Of a stretch of DNA of 64,000 nucleotides, positions 54,150 to 63,270 are shown one piece after another; the first letter of the stretch is position 1; every line of letters starts with the position of its first letter. The translations under genes and the position numbers were made by a program. This DNA is from Marinomonas shanghaiensis. Lineage in GTDB: Bacteria > Pseudomonadota > Gammaproteobacteria > Pseudomonadales > Marinomonadaceae. The stretch spans positions 124,001 through 188,000 of the forward strand of contig NZ_QGOK01000005.1 of NCBI RefSeq assembly GCF_003259175.1, written 5' to 3'. Under the pieces are notes generated by a model. That model had not been told where the DNA came from and searched no databases. It was given only the letters and a program-made list of their open reading frames with translations.

Positions 54150-54188
54150 GGTGTGCGTTCCATTTTTTGTTAGATAGTGTGGAAGCCG

Positions 54189-54920
54189 TTATAAGCTCCA
54201 GTGCGCATAGCGCCCAGTAAAGGCTTTGCTAACACGCTGTCCGTATTGACCTTTTTTAGAGGTGTGTAGTCCTAACTGATGCAATGATTCTGCCAGTTTT
54301 ACCGCGGCGACAACGCCGTCAATGATGGGCACAGGCAGTTCTGCAGATAGCTTTTCCACCAAACTCGACATACCAGCACAGCCCAAGACGATGGCTTCCG
54401 CGCCGTCTTGCTCTATCGCGGCTAGGCATTCTGCTTTAAGTAACTGATAGGCCGTAGGGTCGATATTTTCTAAGGCCAAAACGGGAATGTCGGTGGCTCT
54501 GACACCGCTGCATTTATGTAAATAACCGTATTTTTGAAGTAAGTGTTCACTCGCTGGTAAGGTTCTGGATAACGTGGTGACGACACCAAAGCGATGGGCA
54601 ATTAAACTGGCCATTTGAAACCCCGCCTCGGCAATGCCAATGACTGGCGCATCCGCCAATTCTCGCGCGGCGTCTAACGCTGGGTCGCCAAAGCAGGCGA
54701 TAATGTGAGCATCGACACCTTGTTGTTTGCCTTGTTCGATCAGATCGAGCAGGGCGGCACTGGCAATGACTTCATCAAAAGCGCATTCGATGCTTTTCGG
54801 GCCGTGTTCTGGTGTGCAGGCGATAATTTGCGTGCTGTCTAGCGCAACCGTTTGTGCACTTAAGGCCATTGCGTGAGTCATGTCGGCGCTGGTATTGGGG
54901 TTAATGAGCTGAATTCGCAT
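54189..54920 (-). CDS. hpxA: Allantoin racemase (HpxA-like)
   Basis: 243 aa from ATG 54920, which has TAGGAGCACC ahead; an upstream in-frame ATG (54980) overlaps the GntR gene. Asp/Glu/hydantoin racemase fold with IQLINPNTSADMT at the start and catalytic Cys residues in IIACFGDPALDAAREL and VLGCAGMSSLVE. It interconverts allantoin enantiomers for the stereospecific allantoinase. It sits between puuE and gntR. Confidence 0.92.
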   Translation of the reverse strand: MRIQLINPNTSADMTHAMALSAQTVALDSTQIIACTPEHGPKSIECAFDEVIASAALLDLIEQGKQQGVDAHIIACFGDPALDAARELADAPVIGIAEAGFQMASLIAHRFGVVTTLSRTLPASEHLLQKYGYLHKCSGVRATDIPVLALENIDPTAYQLLKAECLAAIEQDGAEAIVLGCAGMSSLVEKLSAELPVPIIDGVVAAVKLAESLHQLGLHTSKKGQYGQRVSKAFTGRYAHWSL

Positions 54921-54927
54921 GGTGCTC

Positions 54928-55593
54928 CTAGCGGCCAAAAAGTTTTTGAAAATCAATGTTTTCTTCGGGTTTACTATCAAGGATAAGCGAAGATCTGATG
55001 TGTTTAAGGTGATGGCTCATCCAGTGTTGCGCCTTATCTTTGTGCCCTTGATCAAGCAGATCCAGTAGCTCCGAGTGATCTCCACATTCGCAACCGACAC
55101 TGCCGCGAGTACCGTAAGCGGCGAGAATAAGTGAAGAGCGATAGCAGAGTTGTTGGACAAAGTTCGCCAGTACTTTATTGCCTGCTAGCGTCGCTAATTC
55201 ATAATGGAAACGAGCGGTGAGCTGGATGGAGTCGGCTAATTGATTGCTTTCTTCTGCGTGTTTTTCTTCCGTGACCATAATACGAAAACGCTCAGAATGT
55301 TCCGCATTCCAATGAGTAAGCAGGTCAGGAATGAGTTGTGGCTCAATCAATAGGCGGCTGTCTAGTACTTCTAATGCTTCCGCTTTGCTTGGATGGTTTA
55401 CCTGTGCGCCTTTGTTTTTTTCAATCACCACAAAGTGTTCCAGAGCAAGCCGTTGCAAGACTTTGCGTATGCCCGTTCGGCTCACACCAAAGGCTTCTGA
55501 TAATCGGTCTTCTGGTAAACGTGCTCCGGGTGGCAGCTGATGCTCGACAATGGCGTTTAGCATTTGTCGGTAAATGTTTTCGTCATTCGACAT
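54928..55593 (-). CDS. hpxS: GntR-family (FCD) regulator, HpxS-like
   Basis: 221 aa. Winged HTH (about 1-75, RLPEDRLSEAFGVSRTGIRK) and FCD ligand domain (about 85-205). It is the first gene of the hpxS-hpxA-puuE order known from Klebsiella hpx loci. The palindrome TTATTGTATACAATAA sits in its promoter and a matching core sits before the divergent permease gene. It likely represses both until an allantoin-derived ligand binds. Confidence 0.92.
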   Translation of the reverse strand: MSNDENIYRQMLNAIVEHQLPPGARLPEDRLSEAFGVSRTGIRKVLQRLALEHFVVIEKNKGAQVNHPSKAEALEVLDSRLLIEPQLIPDLLTHWNAEHSERFRIMVTEEKHAEESNQLADSIQLTARFHYELATLAGNKVLANFVQQLCYRSSLILAAYGTRGSVGCECGDHSELLDLLDQGHKDKAQHWMSHHLKHIRSSLILDSKPEENIDFQKLFGR

Positions 55594-55606
55594 AAATCTT
55601 CTCTAT

Positions 55607-55622
55607 TTATTGTATACAATAA
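55607..55622. promoter_or_regulatory. GntR operator candidate at hpxS
   Basis: TTATTGTATACAATAA, a perfect 16-bp palindrome 14 bp from the gntR start. Core ATTGTATACAAT is repeated at 55833. Confidence 0.75.
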
Positions 55623-55832
55623 TTAATTGAATCGTCGTTTATAAGACAATATAACACGGCTGTTTGTTTCATACATCCTAAACAAAAAAAGTAATTTTTG
55701 TGCACAATCATGGTGACTATTGAGTCGATTTGGCTTTTATTGGTGCGTTTTGTCGCGTTCAAAACCGCGTTTAATTTCATTTGATGCGGTAAATGCTTGG
55801 TTTATGTTTTTGGCACATTAATTGTATTTGTG

Positions 55833-55844
55833 ATTGTATACAAT
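55833..55844. promoter_or_regulatory. GntR operator candidate at the permease gene
   Basis: ATTGTATACAAT, perfect palindrome, 17 bp before the permease ATG (55862), consistent with divergent control by the GntR protein. Confidence 0.75.
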
Positions 55845-55861
55845 TAAAAAGGAACGTAATC

Positions 55862-57298
55862 ATGAAACAAACATTTGAACAAAGCCCTAAGCTGGCAAAC
55901 AGCGATCTTCTCCCAGAGAAAGAGCAAAAATGGGGCTGGTATAGTATTTTCGCATTTTGGATGTCAGACGTGCACAGCGTGGGTGGCTATGTGTTTGCGG
56001 CCAGTTTGTTTGCGTTGGGTCTAAATGGTATTCAGGTATTTATCAGTTTGTTGTTGGGTATCTCAATCGTGTTGTTGTTTGCCAACTTGATGGGGAAACC
56101 AGGACAAAAAGCCGGTATTCCTTTTCCTGTGGTAGCGCGCATGTCTTTTGGTGTGTTTGGCGCTAATATTCCCGCCATTATTCGTGGCTTAATCGCCGTG
56201 GTTTGGTACGGTATTCAAACCTTTCTGGCGTCTAGCTCCTTCATTATTTTGCTGCTGTACTTCTTCCCAGGCATGGCGTCCCTTGCGGACCAATCTTTTG
56301 TCGGCCTTTCTTATCTAGGTTGGATTGGCTTTTCGGCGATGTGGGTCGTGCAAGCGATTGTCTTTATGTTCGGTATGGACATGATACGTAAAGTGATCGA
56401 TTGGTCTGGCCCGGCTATATATATCGCCATGTTTGCGCTTTGTATTTACATGGTCGATCGTGCCGGTTGGGAAAACATCAGTTTCAGCTTGAGCTCAAAC
56501 AATCTCACGGGTATGGATGTGTATGCTCAGATGTTTATTGCCATCGCTTTGGTGGCTGGCTACTTCGCGGGACCAACCTTGAACTTCAGTGACTTCTCTC
56601 GTTACTGCGGTAGCTACAAAAAATTGAAATTGGGTAACCTATTGGGCTTGCCCGTTAACTTTGTGCTGTTTTCTTTGTTTAGTGTGGTGATTGTATCGGC
56701 CTCTATTCCTGTGTTTGGCGAGATGATTACGGATCCTGTAGAAACGGTGAAACGTCTTGATTCTGGTTTTATCACGGTATTGGGCGCACTGACGTTTATC
56801 TTTGCCACTGTGGGCATCAATATCGTGGCGAACTTTGTCGCACCTGCGTTTGATTTCTCTAACGTATCGCCACAGAAGATCAGCTTTAAAGCGGGCGGTT
56901 TTATTGCCGCGTTTGGTTCTGTGTTGCTAACGCCTTGGAACTTGTTTAATAACCCAGAAGTGATTCACTACACGGTGGATGTTTTGGGCGCGATGATTGG
57001 GCCTTTGTATGGCATTATTATTGTCGATTATTTCTTCATCAAAAAAGGCCAAATTGACGTGGCCGCGTTGTACACAGAGTCTCCTAAAGGGGCTTATTGG
57101 TATGAAAACGGTGTGAATAAGAAGAGTGTCTATGCTCTGATTATTGCGGGTTTAGTATCTATCTTAGCGACCTTCGTGTTTAGCGCCTTGGCAAACTACG
57201 CCATCTTTATTGGTGGCATCGTGGCGGCCTTGTCTTATCGCTACATGATGGAACCAGAGCGTGCTGCTCTGCAAAACATGGCATTGGCTAAGTCGTAA
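55862..57298 (+). CDS. NCS1-family allantoin/purine permease
   Basis: 478 aa from ATG 55862, with AAAAAGGAACG ahead; an earlier in-frame ATG is in the operator region. About 12 TM segments. It belongs to the NCS1 nucleobase:cation symporters (PuuP/HpxC-like): GWYSIFAFWMSDVHSVGGYV and PTLNFSDFSRYCGSYKK are landmarks. Divergent with gntR and sharing ATTGTATACAAT, so it probably imports allantoin or a related ureide. A terminator follows. Confidence 0.92.
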   Translation: MKQTFEQSPKLANSDLLPEKEQKWGWYSIFAFWMSDVHSVGGYVFAASLFALGLNGIQVFISLLLGISIVLLFANLMGKPGQKAGIPFPVVARMSFGVFGANIPAIIRGLIAVVWYGIQTFLASSSFIILLLYFFPGMASLADQSFVGLSYLGWIGFSAMWVVQAIVFMFGMDMIRKVIDWSGPAIYIAMFALCIYMVDRAGWENISFSLSSNNLTGMDVYAQMFIAIALVAGYFAGPTLNFSDFSRYCGSYKKLKLGNLLGLPVNFVLFSLFSVVIVSASIPVFGEMITDPVETVKRLDSGFITVLGALTFIFATVGINIVANFVAPAFDFSNVSPQKISFKAGGFIAAFGSVLLTPWNLFNNPEVIHYTVDVLGAMIGPLYGIIIVDYFFIKKGQIDVAALYTESPKGAYWYENGVNKKSVYALIIAGLVSILATFVFSALANYAIFIGGIVAALSYRYMMEPERAALQNMALAKS

Positions 57299-57328
57299 AA
57301 TCGTTTTACATTAGCGTCAATAGAACCA

Positions 57329-57373
57329 AAAAGCCCCGCATTCCCTCGGAAAGGAATGTGGGGCTTAGTTTTA
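57329..57373. terminator. Bidirectional terminator
   Basis: AAGCCCCGCATTCC (57331-57344) and GGAATGTGGGGCTT (57353-57366) pair almost perfectly (one G-T) around CTCGGAAA, followed by AGTTTTATT. Convergent with the ethanolamine permease. Confidence 0.88.
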
Positions 57374-57393
57374 TTTACTCAGTGAAAAGGCTG

Positions 57394-58800
57394 TTAAGCC
57401 GTTGCAGCAAGGTCGGCTTCCGCCGCCGCCAGCATGTCGAACTCTTCTTCCGGTGTTTTCGCCACAAGGCGATTTTTACTGTACAAGAAGTAGTAAGCGG
57501 CGCCGATAGCGAACAAGACCAGCGTGTAGAAAAACGCGCGTGGGTCGTAAGCGTAAACGCCAGTGAGTGCTAACAGAGACAAAACAAAGGCGATGGAGGA
57601 GGTGAAAATACCGCCTGGTGTTTTATAAGGACGTTCCATGTTTGGCTGTTTGATGCGAAGCAAAATGTGACTAAGCGCCATCAAAGCATAAGATACGGTT
57701 GCGCCAACCACGGCCATTGCCAACATTAGATCGCCTTCGCCCGTCAAAGAAGCAAGAAAGCCTAAAATGCCAGGAACGATCAAAGCACGAGCAGGCACTT
57801 TACGTTTGTCTGTTACTGACAAGCTTTGTGGAATGTAACCAGCACGAGACAGAGCAAAGACCAAACGGCTGTAACCGTAGATGATGGAGAAGAAAGACGC
57901 GATCAAACCAGCAAGACCGAGAACGTTTACCGCTGTTGCCAAAGAGCTGTGACCCGCAAAATTTAAGGCATCAACCAAAGGCACCGCGCTCTTACCCATC
58001 GCGTCGGCACCGGCAGCGCCCGCTAATAAAAACACCACCAAGAGTGCGGTAAACAGTAAGAAGATCATCGCGCCGATAATGCCTTTTGGCACATCTTTCG
58101 CTGGGTCTTTGGCTTCTTCTGCGGCTAGAGGCACACCTTCAACCGCCAAGAACAACCACATACCAAATGGCAATGCCGCCCAAATACCATACCAACCCAT
58201 TGGCATAAATTCAGACGCGCCAGCGGCATCCGTGACTGCCACATCAAATAAACGGCTGCTATCAAAATCGCCAATCAATGCCACTGCTGTCGCTAGAATG
58301 GCAATCACGGCCAAGCCGCTGATGACCATCATGACTTTGAGCGCTTCGCCTGCACCGGCTAGGTGAATGCCGATAAAGACAATGTAAAACGCGGCGTAGA
58401 CCCAAGGTCCATTAAAGCCCAACAGGGCTTCTACCGCAGAACCGATAAATATCACAATGGCGGCAGGCGCCAAAGCGTATTCAATTAACACCGCTAGGCC
58501 GGTTAAATAACCGCCAGTAGGCCCCATTGCTTGACGCGCAAAGCTGTAACCGCCGCCCGCCGCAGGGATAGCGGCAGACATTTCTGCCAAGGATAAAACC
58601 AAGGTGAAATACATGACCGCCATGAGCGCTGCTGCGATGGCAAACCCACCCCAGCCCGCTTCGGCAATACCAAAGTTCCAGCCTGCGAAGTCACCAGAGA
58701 TAACGTAAGATACGCCCAAACCCGCGAGCAGAATCCAGCCCGCGGAGCCTCGTTTTAGCTGGCGTTTCGCCAGATATTCTTTATTGATTTGATCAGACAT
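57394..58800 (-). CDS. eat: Ethanolamine permease (APC family)
   Basis: 468 aa, about 12 TM segments. SYVISGDFAGWNFGIAEAGW and the FARQAMGPTGGYLTGLAVL stretch match ethanolamine permease of the APC superfamily. It is downstream of eutBC on the same strand, in an operon that takes up and cleaves ethanolamine. Substrate assignment rests on the neighbours and fold; other APC amines are possible. Confidence 0.9.
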   Translation of the reverse strand: MSDQINKEYLAKRQLKRGSAGWILLAGLGVSYVISGDFAGWNFGIAEAGWGGFAIAAALMAVMYFTLVLSLAEMSAAIPAAGGGYSFARQAMGPTGGYLTGLAVLIEYALAPAAIVIFIGSAVEALLGFNGPWVYAAFYIVFIGIHLAGAGEALKVMMVISGLAVIAILATAVALIGDFDSSRLFDVAVTDAAGASEFMPMGWYGIWAALPFGMWLFLAVEGVPLAAEEAKDPAKDVPKGIIGAMIFLLFTALLVVFLLAGAAGADAMGKSAVPLVDALNFAGHSSLATAVNVLGLAGLIASFFSIIYGYSRLVFALSRAGYIPQSLSVTDKRKVPARALIVPGILGFLASLTGEGDLMLAMAVVGATVSYALMALSHILLRIKQPNMERPYKTPGGIFTSSIAFVLSLLALTGVYAYDPRAFFYTLVLFAIGAAYYFLYSKNRLVAKTPEEEFDMLAAAEADLAATA

Positions 58801-58954
58801 TTTAGTTTCCTTTTGTTCCAGTTGTGCTCTATATGTTGAGTTTTAAACCGTCATTTTTTGCCCTGTGGGCTTATAGTTTTCTTGCTTTTCTGTTTGTACG
58901 TCTTCGTGCGTTTTGTTTTTCCTTATCTTTTTTTCTCTTATCTTTTTCCTCGTA

Positions 58955-59821
58955 TTAGGAGATGAGGAAGTTTTTTGACTCCTTTGAGGTGTCTACGATT
59001 AAATCATCGTCCGATCTGTCTTTGAGTTTGACGCCAGACAGTTTCAGGGTTCGTGCTTCGTTTAATAGATAAAAGGCTTTGCGTGCCGCTTCTTGATAGA
59101 CCAAGCCCGCTGGGCGAACGTTGGATATGCAGTTTCTGTAGGCATCGGTATAACCCACTTTTCCGCCCCAAGTGAGATACAAGCCTAAACTGTCTGGCGA
59201 GCTCAGCCCCGGACGTTCACCGATTAATACCAAGACACATTTGGCGTTTAGGCGCTCACACACATCGTCACCAATGGCAACGCGGCCTTGTTCAACAAAG
59301 CAAACGGGCGCGATGTTCCAGCTTTTGATATAGCCAGACAGGGCTTGTAAAAAGGGCAAGGTATTTTGCTCTACTGCCAGCGACGACAAACCATCCACCA
59401 CGACAATGGCAAGGTCATAATTCTGCGAGGTGGAGTCTCTGTGTTCGTCCAGTATATTGGCCGAGGCGTCGTCCAATCTGCGGCCATAATCTGGACGCTG
59501 TAAATAGGTTGCGCGGTCCGTCGCGCGACTGTGCAAGAGTAGGGGGGCACAGTGCTTTGTCCAATCTTTTGCCCAATCTTGTTCTACTAGCGCTTTGGCT
59601 AACGCCTTGCTATCGAGTTGCGTGTGCACGGCATCGATCGCTTGAGCATGGGCCAGCTGAAAAGCCAACAAATGCTTGGTTGGGACGCTGATACCAGAAC
59701 GGCCCAAACCCACTCGCGCATCGGTAAAGGCATTGAGTTTGCGCCACGGGTTCTCTGTTACTGGCTCTGCATGCGGGTGTGTTGGGAAAGACTTGTCTGA
59801 ATGAGTGGTCTCTTGGCTCAT
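58955..59821 (-). CDS. eutC: Ethanolamine ammonia-lyase small subunit EutC
   Basis: 288 aa. TDARVGLGRSGISVPTKHLL and NYDLAIVVVDGLSSLAVEQ, then CVLVLIGERPGLSSPDSL, are EutC hallmarks. With EutB it forms the adenosylcobalamin enzyme that splits ethanolamine to acetaldehyde and ammonia. GATTGGAGG precedes its ATG, which overlaps the EutB stop (ATGA). No eutA reactivase or microcompartment gene is in the window. Confidence 0.96.
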   Translation of the reverse strand: MSQETTHSDKSFPTHPHAEPVTENPWRKLNAFTDARVGLGRSGISVPTKHLLAFQLAHAQAIDAVHTQLDSKALAKALVEQDWAKDWTKHCAPLLLHSRATDRATYLQRPDYGRRLDDASANILDEHRDSTSQNYDLAIVVVDGLSSLAVEQNTLPFLQALSGYIKSWNIAPVCFVEQGRVAIGDDVCERLNAKCVLVLIGERPGLSSPDSLGLYLTWGGKVGYTDAYRNCISNVRPAGLVYQEAARKAFYLLNEARTLKLSGVKLKDRSDDDLIVDTSKESKNFLIS

Positions 59822-61242
59822 GGCTTGCCTCCAATCATCTTATGCAGTGATTTATGAAAGGCGTCAGGCACCTGATGATTAAGAACAAATTGCTCGTTGT
59901 TTTTGAAAATTTCCATCTTAGCCAACCAAAGGCCGAACTCTGGTGACGGTTTTAACCCTAGCACTCGGCGAGCGTACAAGGCGTCATGAAACGAGGTGGT
60001 CTGGTAGTTCAGCATGATGTCGTCGGAACCGGGGATGCCCATCACAAAAGTACAGCCCGCGACACCTAACAGTGTCAGTAAATTATCCATGTCGTTCTGG
60101 TCGGCTTCCGCGTGATTGGTGTAGCAAACATCACACCCCATAGGTAAGCCAAGTAGCTTTCCACTGAAGTGGTCTTCTAACCCTGCACGAGTGATTTCTT
60201 TGCCGTCGTACAAATATTCAGGGCCGATAAAACCGACCACGGTATTCACCAGTAACGGATTAAACTTACGTGCTACCGCGTAAGCCCGAGCCTCGCAGGT
60301 CTGCTGATCTAAACCGTGATTGGCATTGGCGGATAAAGCGCTGCCTTGGCCTGTCTCAAAGTACATGACGTTATTGCCAACCGTGCCGCGATTCAGCGAT
60401 AAGGCCGCCGCTTGGGCTTCGGCCAGCGTGGCGAGGTTAAAACCAAAACTGTCGTTGGTCGCTTGGGTGCCACCAATCGATTGGAAAACCAAATCCACGG
60501 GCGCGCCTTGTTCGATGCATTCAATGGTGTTGGTTACGTGAGTTAAAACGCAGGATTGAGTCGGGATTTCATAATGCTGGATGACTTCGTCCATCATCTT
60601 GATCAAGCGTGTGGCTTGCTGCACGTTGTCAGTGGCAGGGTTAATGCCAATCACCGCGTCGCCATTGGCGTAGAGCAAACCGTCCAACATGCTGGCCGCG
60701 ATGCCGGTTAAATCGTCGGTCGGGTGGTTGGGTTGCAAACGCGTCGACAAATGCCCAGGCAAACCAATGGTGTTACGAAACGCGGTTTTCACATGGCACT
60801 TTTTCGCGACCAAGATCAAATCCTGATTGCGCATAATCTTACTGACCGCCGCCGCCATTTCTGGCGTCACACCGGGTCGAATCTTCGTCAGGACCTCGCT
60901 GGTGGCTAAATCGCTCAGTAACCAATCACGAAAGCCGCCCACTGTTAGATGAGAAATCACAGAAAAGGCGTTTTTGTCATGATCGTCTAATATTAGTCGG
61001 GTAATTTCGTCTTCTTCGTAGGGAACAAGCGCGTGTTCAAGGAAAACTTTAAGCGGTACGTCGGCCAGTGTCATCTGCGCGATGGCGCGTTCTTCGGCGC
61101 TTTGAGCCGCAACACCGGCTAAACGATCACCTGAACGCGCGGGCGTGGCCTTGGCCATTAAGTCGGCAAGATCGACAAAGCCGAAGGTACGTTCTCCTAC
61201 TACGTGGCGAAATTGAAAAGCGGAATGTGGGTTATGCATCAT
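59818..61242 (-). CDS. eutB: Ethanolamine ammonia-lyase large subunit EutB
   Basis: 474 aa, close to the 453-residue E. coli form. Characteristic runs include KANPARSGDRLAGVAAQSAE-type start region, GLLYANGDAVIGINPATDN, FQSIGGTQATNDSFGFNL and YFETGQGSALSANANHGLDQ. It carries the TIM barrel that holds B12. It needs EutC and cobalamin. Transcribed with eutC and the permease, divergent from the eutR-like gene. Confidence 0.97.
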   Translation of the reverse strand: MMHNPHSAFQFRHVVGERTFGFVDLADLMAKATPARSGDRLAGVAAQSAEERAIAQMTLADVPLKVFLEHALVPYEEDEITRLILDDHDKNAFSVISHLTVGGFRDWLLSDLATSEVLTKIRPGVTPEMAAAVSKIMRNQDLILVAKKCHVKTAFRNTIGLPGHLSTRLQPNHPTDDLTGIAASMLDGLLYANGDAVIGINPATDNVQQATRLIKMMDEVIQHYEIPTQSCVLTHVTNTIECIEQGAPVDLVFQSIGGTQATNDSFGFNLATLAEAQAAALSLNRGTVGNNVMYFETGQGSALSANANHGLDQQTCEARAYAVARKFNPLLVNTVVGFIGPEYLYDGKEITRAGLEDHFSGKLLGLPMGCDVCYTNHAEADQNDMDNLLTLLGVAGCTFVMGIPGSDDIMLNYQTTSFHDALYARRVLGLKPSPEFGLWLAKMEIFKNNEQFVLNHQVPDAFHKSLHKMIGGKP

Positions 61243-61495
61243 ATTTGCTCACGCTTTAGATCGGATATGGACTCAAAAACACCGCCTCAAGAGTAAGAGG
61301 CATACATTTTGCAGTCTTTATCTGAGTCTATGTTTCTAGTCCATGGTTTGAGAAATAACATAAGTTAACAGTACGGAAATCCATAAATGGGTGTTATCGA
61401 ATAATGGCAAGATTTAAAAAATTTATATATTTCAAATGGTTAGGTTTTTAGTTCCTCATATTCCGTAAGAAAAACAAACACAGACAGGTGTGGTT

Positions 61496-62488
61496 ATGTT
61501 GAATTTAATGATGGATGCACCAAAACAGGGCTTTCTCTCCAATGTATCGAACGCTGATATATCGAAAGTGAGACTGTCGGAAGCGCACGACGCCGATTTG
61601 CACGCCAGTAATTTGACCAACTGGCAGCAAGAGTACGACCAAACCAGCCGTGGCAGTTTTTACGGTCGTATTGTCGAGCTGCCGTTTGATGGTTTGCAGG
61701 TGTTTTGTGAACACACCAGCCAAGCCTTACAGCAAAAGTGCGTGGTGTGGCCGAATTCGGTTTGGTTGGGGATTCCGCTTGCCGACCAAGAAGAGAGCCG
61801 CATTAATGGTTTAACCATCCATTCAAACAACATTATGTGCCGTCCAGGTGATTGTAATTTTCAGCTATCCACACCGCAGGATTATGATTTATATGGCTTA
61901 GTCGTGGATCGTTCAAAGCTGATTAAAATGGCCGCGATTCACGGGGTGGATCTCAATTGGAAAGAACTCACCGAATGTGGCCGTTTGGGCGTACCCGATA
62001 AAACCTTAGAGGAAGTGCGCTTTGTACTGGCACGTTTGTTGTCGTTGCAAAACAACACCACACCGCCACGCCTGCAGCAAGACATCGTGATGATGGCCTT
62101 GCTTGAAGTACTCAAAGTAGAAACCCCACAGCCCGCCAAAACACAAAGCTATTACCACCGTAAAAAAGTGGTCGATTGTGCCCGTCAGTTTTTGGATTAT
62201 CACCTTGATGAACCCGTTACCGTGACGCAATTGTGTGAAATAACCAACGTTAGCCGTCGTACCTTGCAATACAGTTTTGAAAGCATCCTCGGCGTCAGCC
62301 CGATTCAATACCTACGCATCAGCCGACTAAACGGCGTGCGTCGTTCCCTCGTCCAAGCCAAAAATGGCCAAGCTGTCAGCGACATCGCCGCCCAATGGGG
62401 ATTTTGGCACCTGAGCCAATTTGCCAAAGACTATAAGCAGTTGTTTGGTGAAACACCTTCAAAAACCCTTACGGGATTGAGTGGTTGA
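61496..62488 (+). CDS. eutR: AraC-family regulator, EutR-like
   Basis: 330 aa from ATG 61496. The last ~100 residues hold the AraC HTH pair: EPVTVTQLCEITNVSRRTLQ and AVSDIAAQWGFWHLSQFAKD. Divergent with eutBC, so it likely activates them with ethanolamine and B12 as in EutR. The last 181 bp (62308-62488) are present again at 63279-63459 with nine silent differences. Confidence 0.9.
   Translation: MLNLMMDAPKQGFLSNVSNADISKVRLSEAHDADLHASNLTNWQQEYDQTSRGSFYGRIVELPFDGLQVFCEHTSQALQQKCVVWPNSVWLGIPLADQEESRINGLTIHSNNIMCRPGDCNFQLSTPQDYDLYGLVVDRSKLIKMAAIHGVDLNWKELTECGRLGVPDKTLEEVRFVLARLLSLQNNTTPPRLQQDIVMMALLEVLKVETPQPAKTQSYYHRKKVVDCARQFLDYHLDEPVTVTQLCEITNVSRRTLQYSFESILGVSPIQYLRISRLNGVRRSLVQAKNGQAVSDIAAQWGFWHLSQFAKDYKQLFGETPSKTLTGLSG
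62308..62488 (+). repeat. eutR 3' segment, original copy
   Basis: 181 bp ending at the eutR stop. Repeated at 63279-63459 in the same orientation, with nine mismatches, all at synonymous third positions. Confidence 0.9.
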
Positions 62489-62510
62489 GAGCAAAAAGAT
62501 ATAAGGGTTA

Positions 62511-62544
62511 GATAAAAAATAGCATTTTCATCTGACCCTAAATT
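62511..62544 (+). repeat. Imperfect flanking repeat, left copy
   Basis: GATAAAAAATAGCATTTTCA followed by TCTGACCCTAAA. A longer related form lies at 63220-63270 on the other side of the toxin-antitoxin genes. Confidence 0.65.
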
Positions 62545-62604
62545 ATCGAGCGTTATAACACAGAGATGATTCCTTGCTCGAAAACCGCAATTGGACTATT
62601 ATTT

Positions 62605-62620
62605 GTACAATAAATTGTAC
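62605..62620. promoter_or_regulatory. Palindromic operator candidate of the TA module
   Basis: GTACAAT-AA-ATTGTAC, arms of 7 bp, 15 bp before the antitoxin ATG. Probably bound by the antitoxin or toxin-antitoxin complex. Confidence 0.65.
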
Positions 62621-62635
62621 TAAATGGAGTTCATT

Positions 62636-62914
62636 ATGAGCCGTATTCACCTTGATCAAGATATTCAGCCTTTGTCTGAGTTCCGTGCTGGCGTTGCATC
62701 ATTTATCAAACAGATCAATGAAACTCGTCGACCACTGGTTATTACACAGCGAGGTAAGGGTGTGGCCGTCGTTCTTGACGTTGCTGAGTATGAAGCAATG
62801 CAAGAGAAAATCGAATTACTCGAAGAAATGCGTACCGCAGAAGCCCAATTTGCTGCAGGTTTGGGTGTATCAAACGAAGATGCTCGTTCTCAGGTTCTGG
62901 GGCGCATCATCTAA
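62636..62914 (+). CDS. Antitoxin, Phd/YefM family
   Basis: 92 aa from ATG 62636 with TGGAG ahead. LSEFRAGVASFIKQINETRR and PLVITQRGKGVAVVLDVAEY are Phd/YefM DNA-binding fold signatures; the C-terminal part would wrap the toxin. Its stop overlaps the toxin start (TAATG). The palindrome just upstream suits autoregulation. Confidence 0.92.
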   Translation: MSRIHLDQDIQPLSEFRAGVASFIKQINETRRPLVITQRGKGVAVVLDVAEYEAMQEKIELLEEMRTAEAQFAAGLGVSNEDARSQVLGRII

Positions 62915-63201
62915 TGAAAGTAGTTTGGTCACCTCTAGCGCTACAAAAACTTGGTGACGCCGCAGAGTTTATTGCTTTGGATAACCCATCTGCTGCAGAA
63001 AAGTGGGTGAGGGAAGTGTTCGACAAAACAGAGTTGCTTGGCTCAATGCCAGAAATGGGTCGTATGGTTCCTGAAATGCTTCATACTAATTACCGTGAAA
63101 TAATTTTTGGTCATTACCGCATTATTTATAGTTTGGGCCACGAAATACGCGTTCTCACAGTGCGTAACTGTCGTCAATTACTCACAGAACGTGATGTATG
63201 A
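62914..63201 (+). CDS. RelE/ParE-family toxin
   Basis: 95 aa. KVVWSPLALQKLGDAAEFIA, then MPEMGRMVPEM and REIIFGHYRIIYSLG, fit ParE/RelE toxins. It overlaps the antitoxin by the TAATG stop/start. Which class (gyrase poison or mRNA interferase) cannot be told. It is intact, unlike the relic at 25691. Confidence 0.92.
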   Translation: MKVVWSPLALQKLGDAAEFIALDNPSAAEKWVREVFDKTELLGSMPEMGRMVPEMLHTNYREIIFGHYRIIYSLGHEIRVLTVRNCRQLLTERDV

Positions 63202-63219
63202 AACATCAACAATTAGGGG

Positions 63220-63270
63220 CTGATGAAAAATAGCACTAAAATCTGCATTTTTTCATCTGACCCTAAAATC
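63220..63270 (+). repeat. Imperfect flanking repeat, right copy
   Basis: GATGAAAAATAGCA (near 63222) and TTTTTCATCTGACCCTAAAA (to 63270) correspond to 62511-62544, with about 15 extra bases between the halves. Confidence 0.65.
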
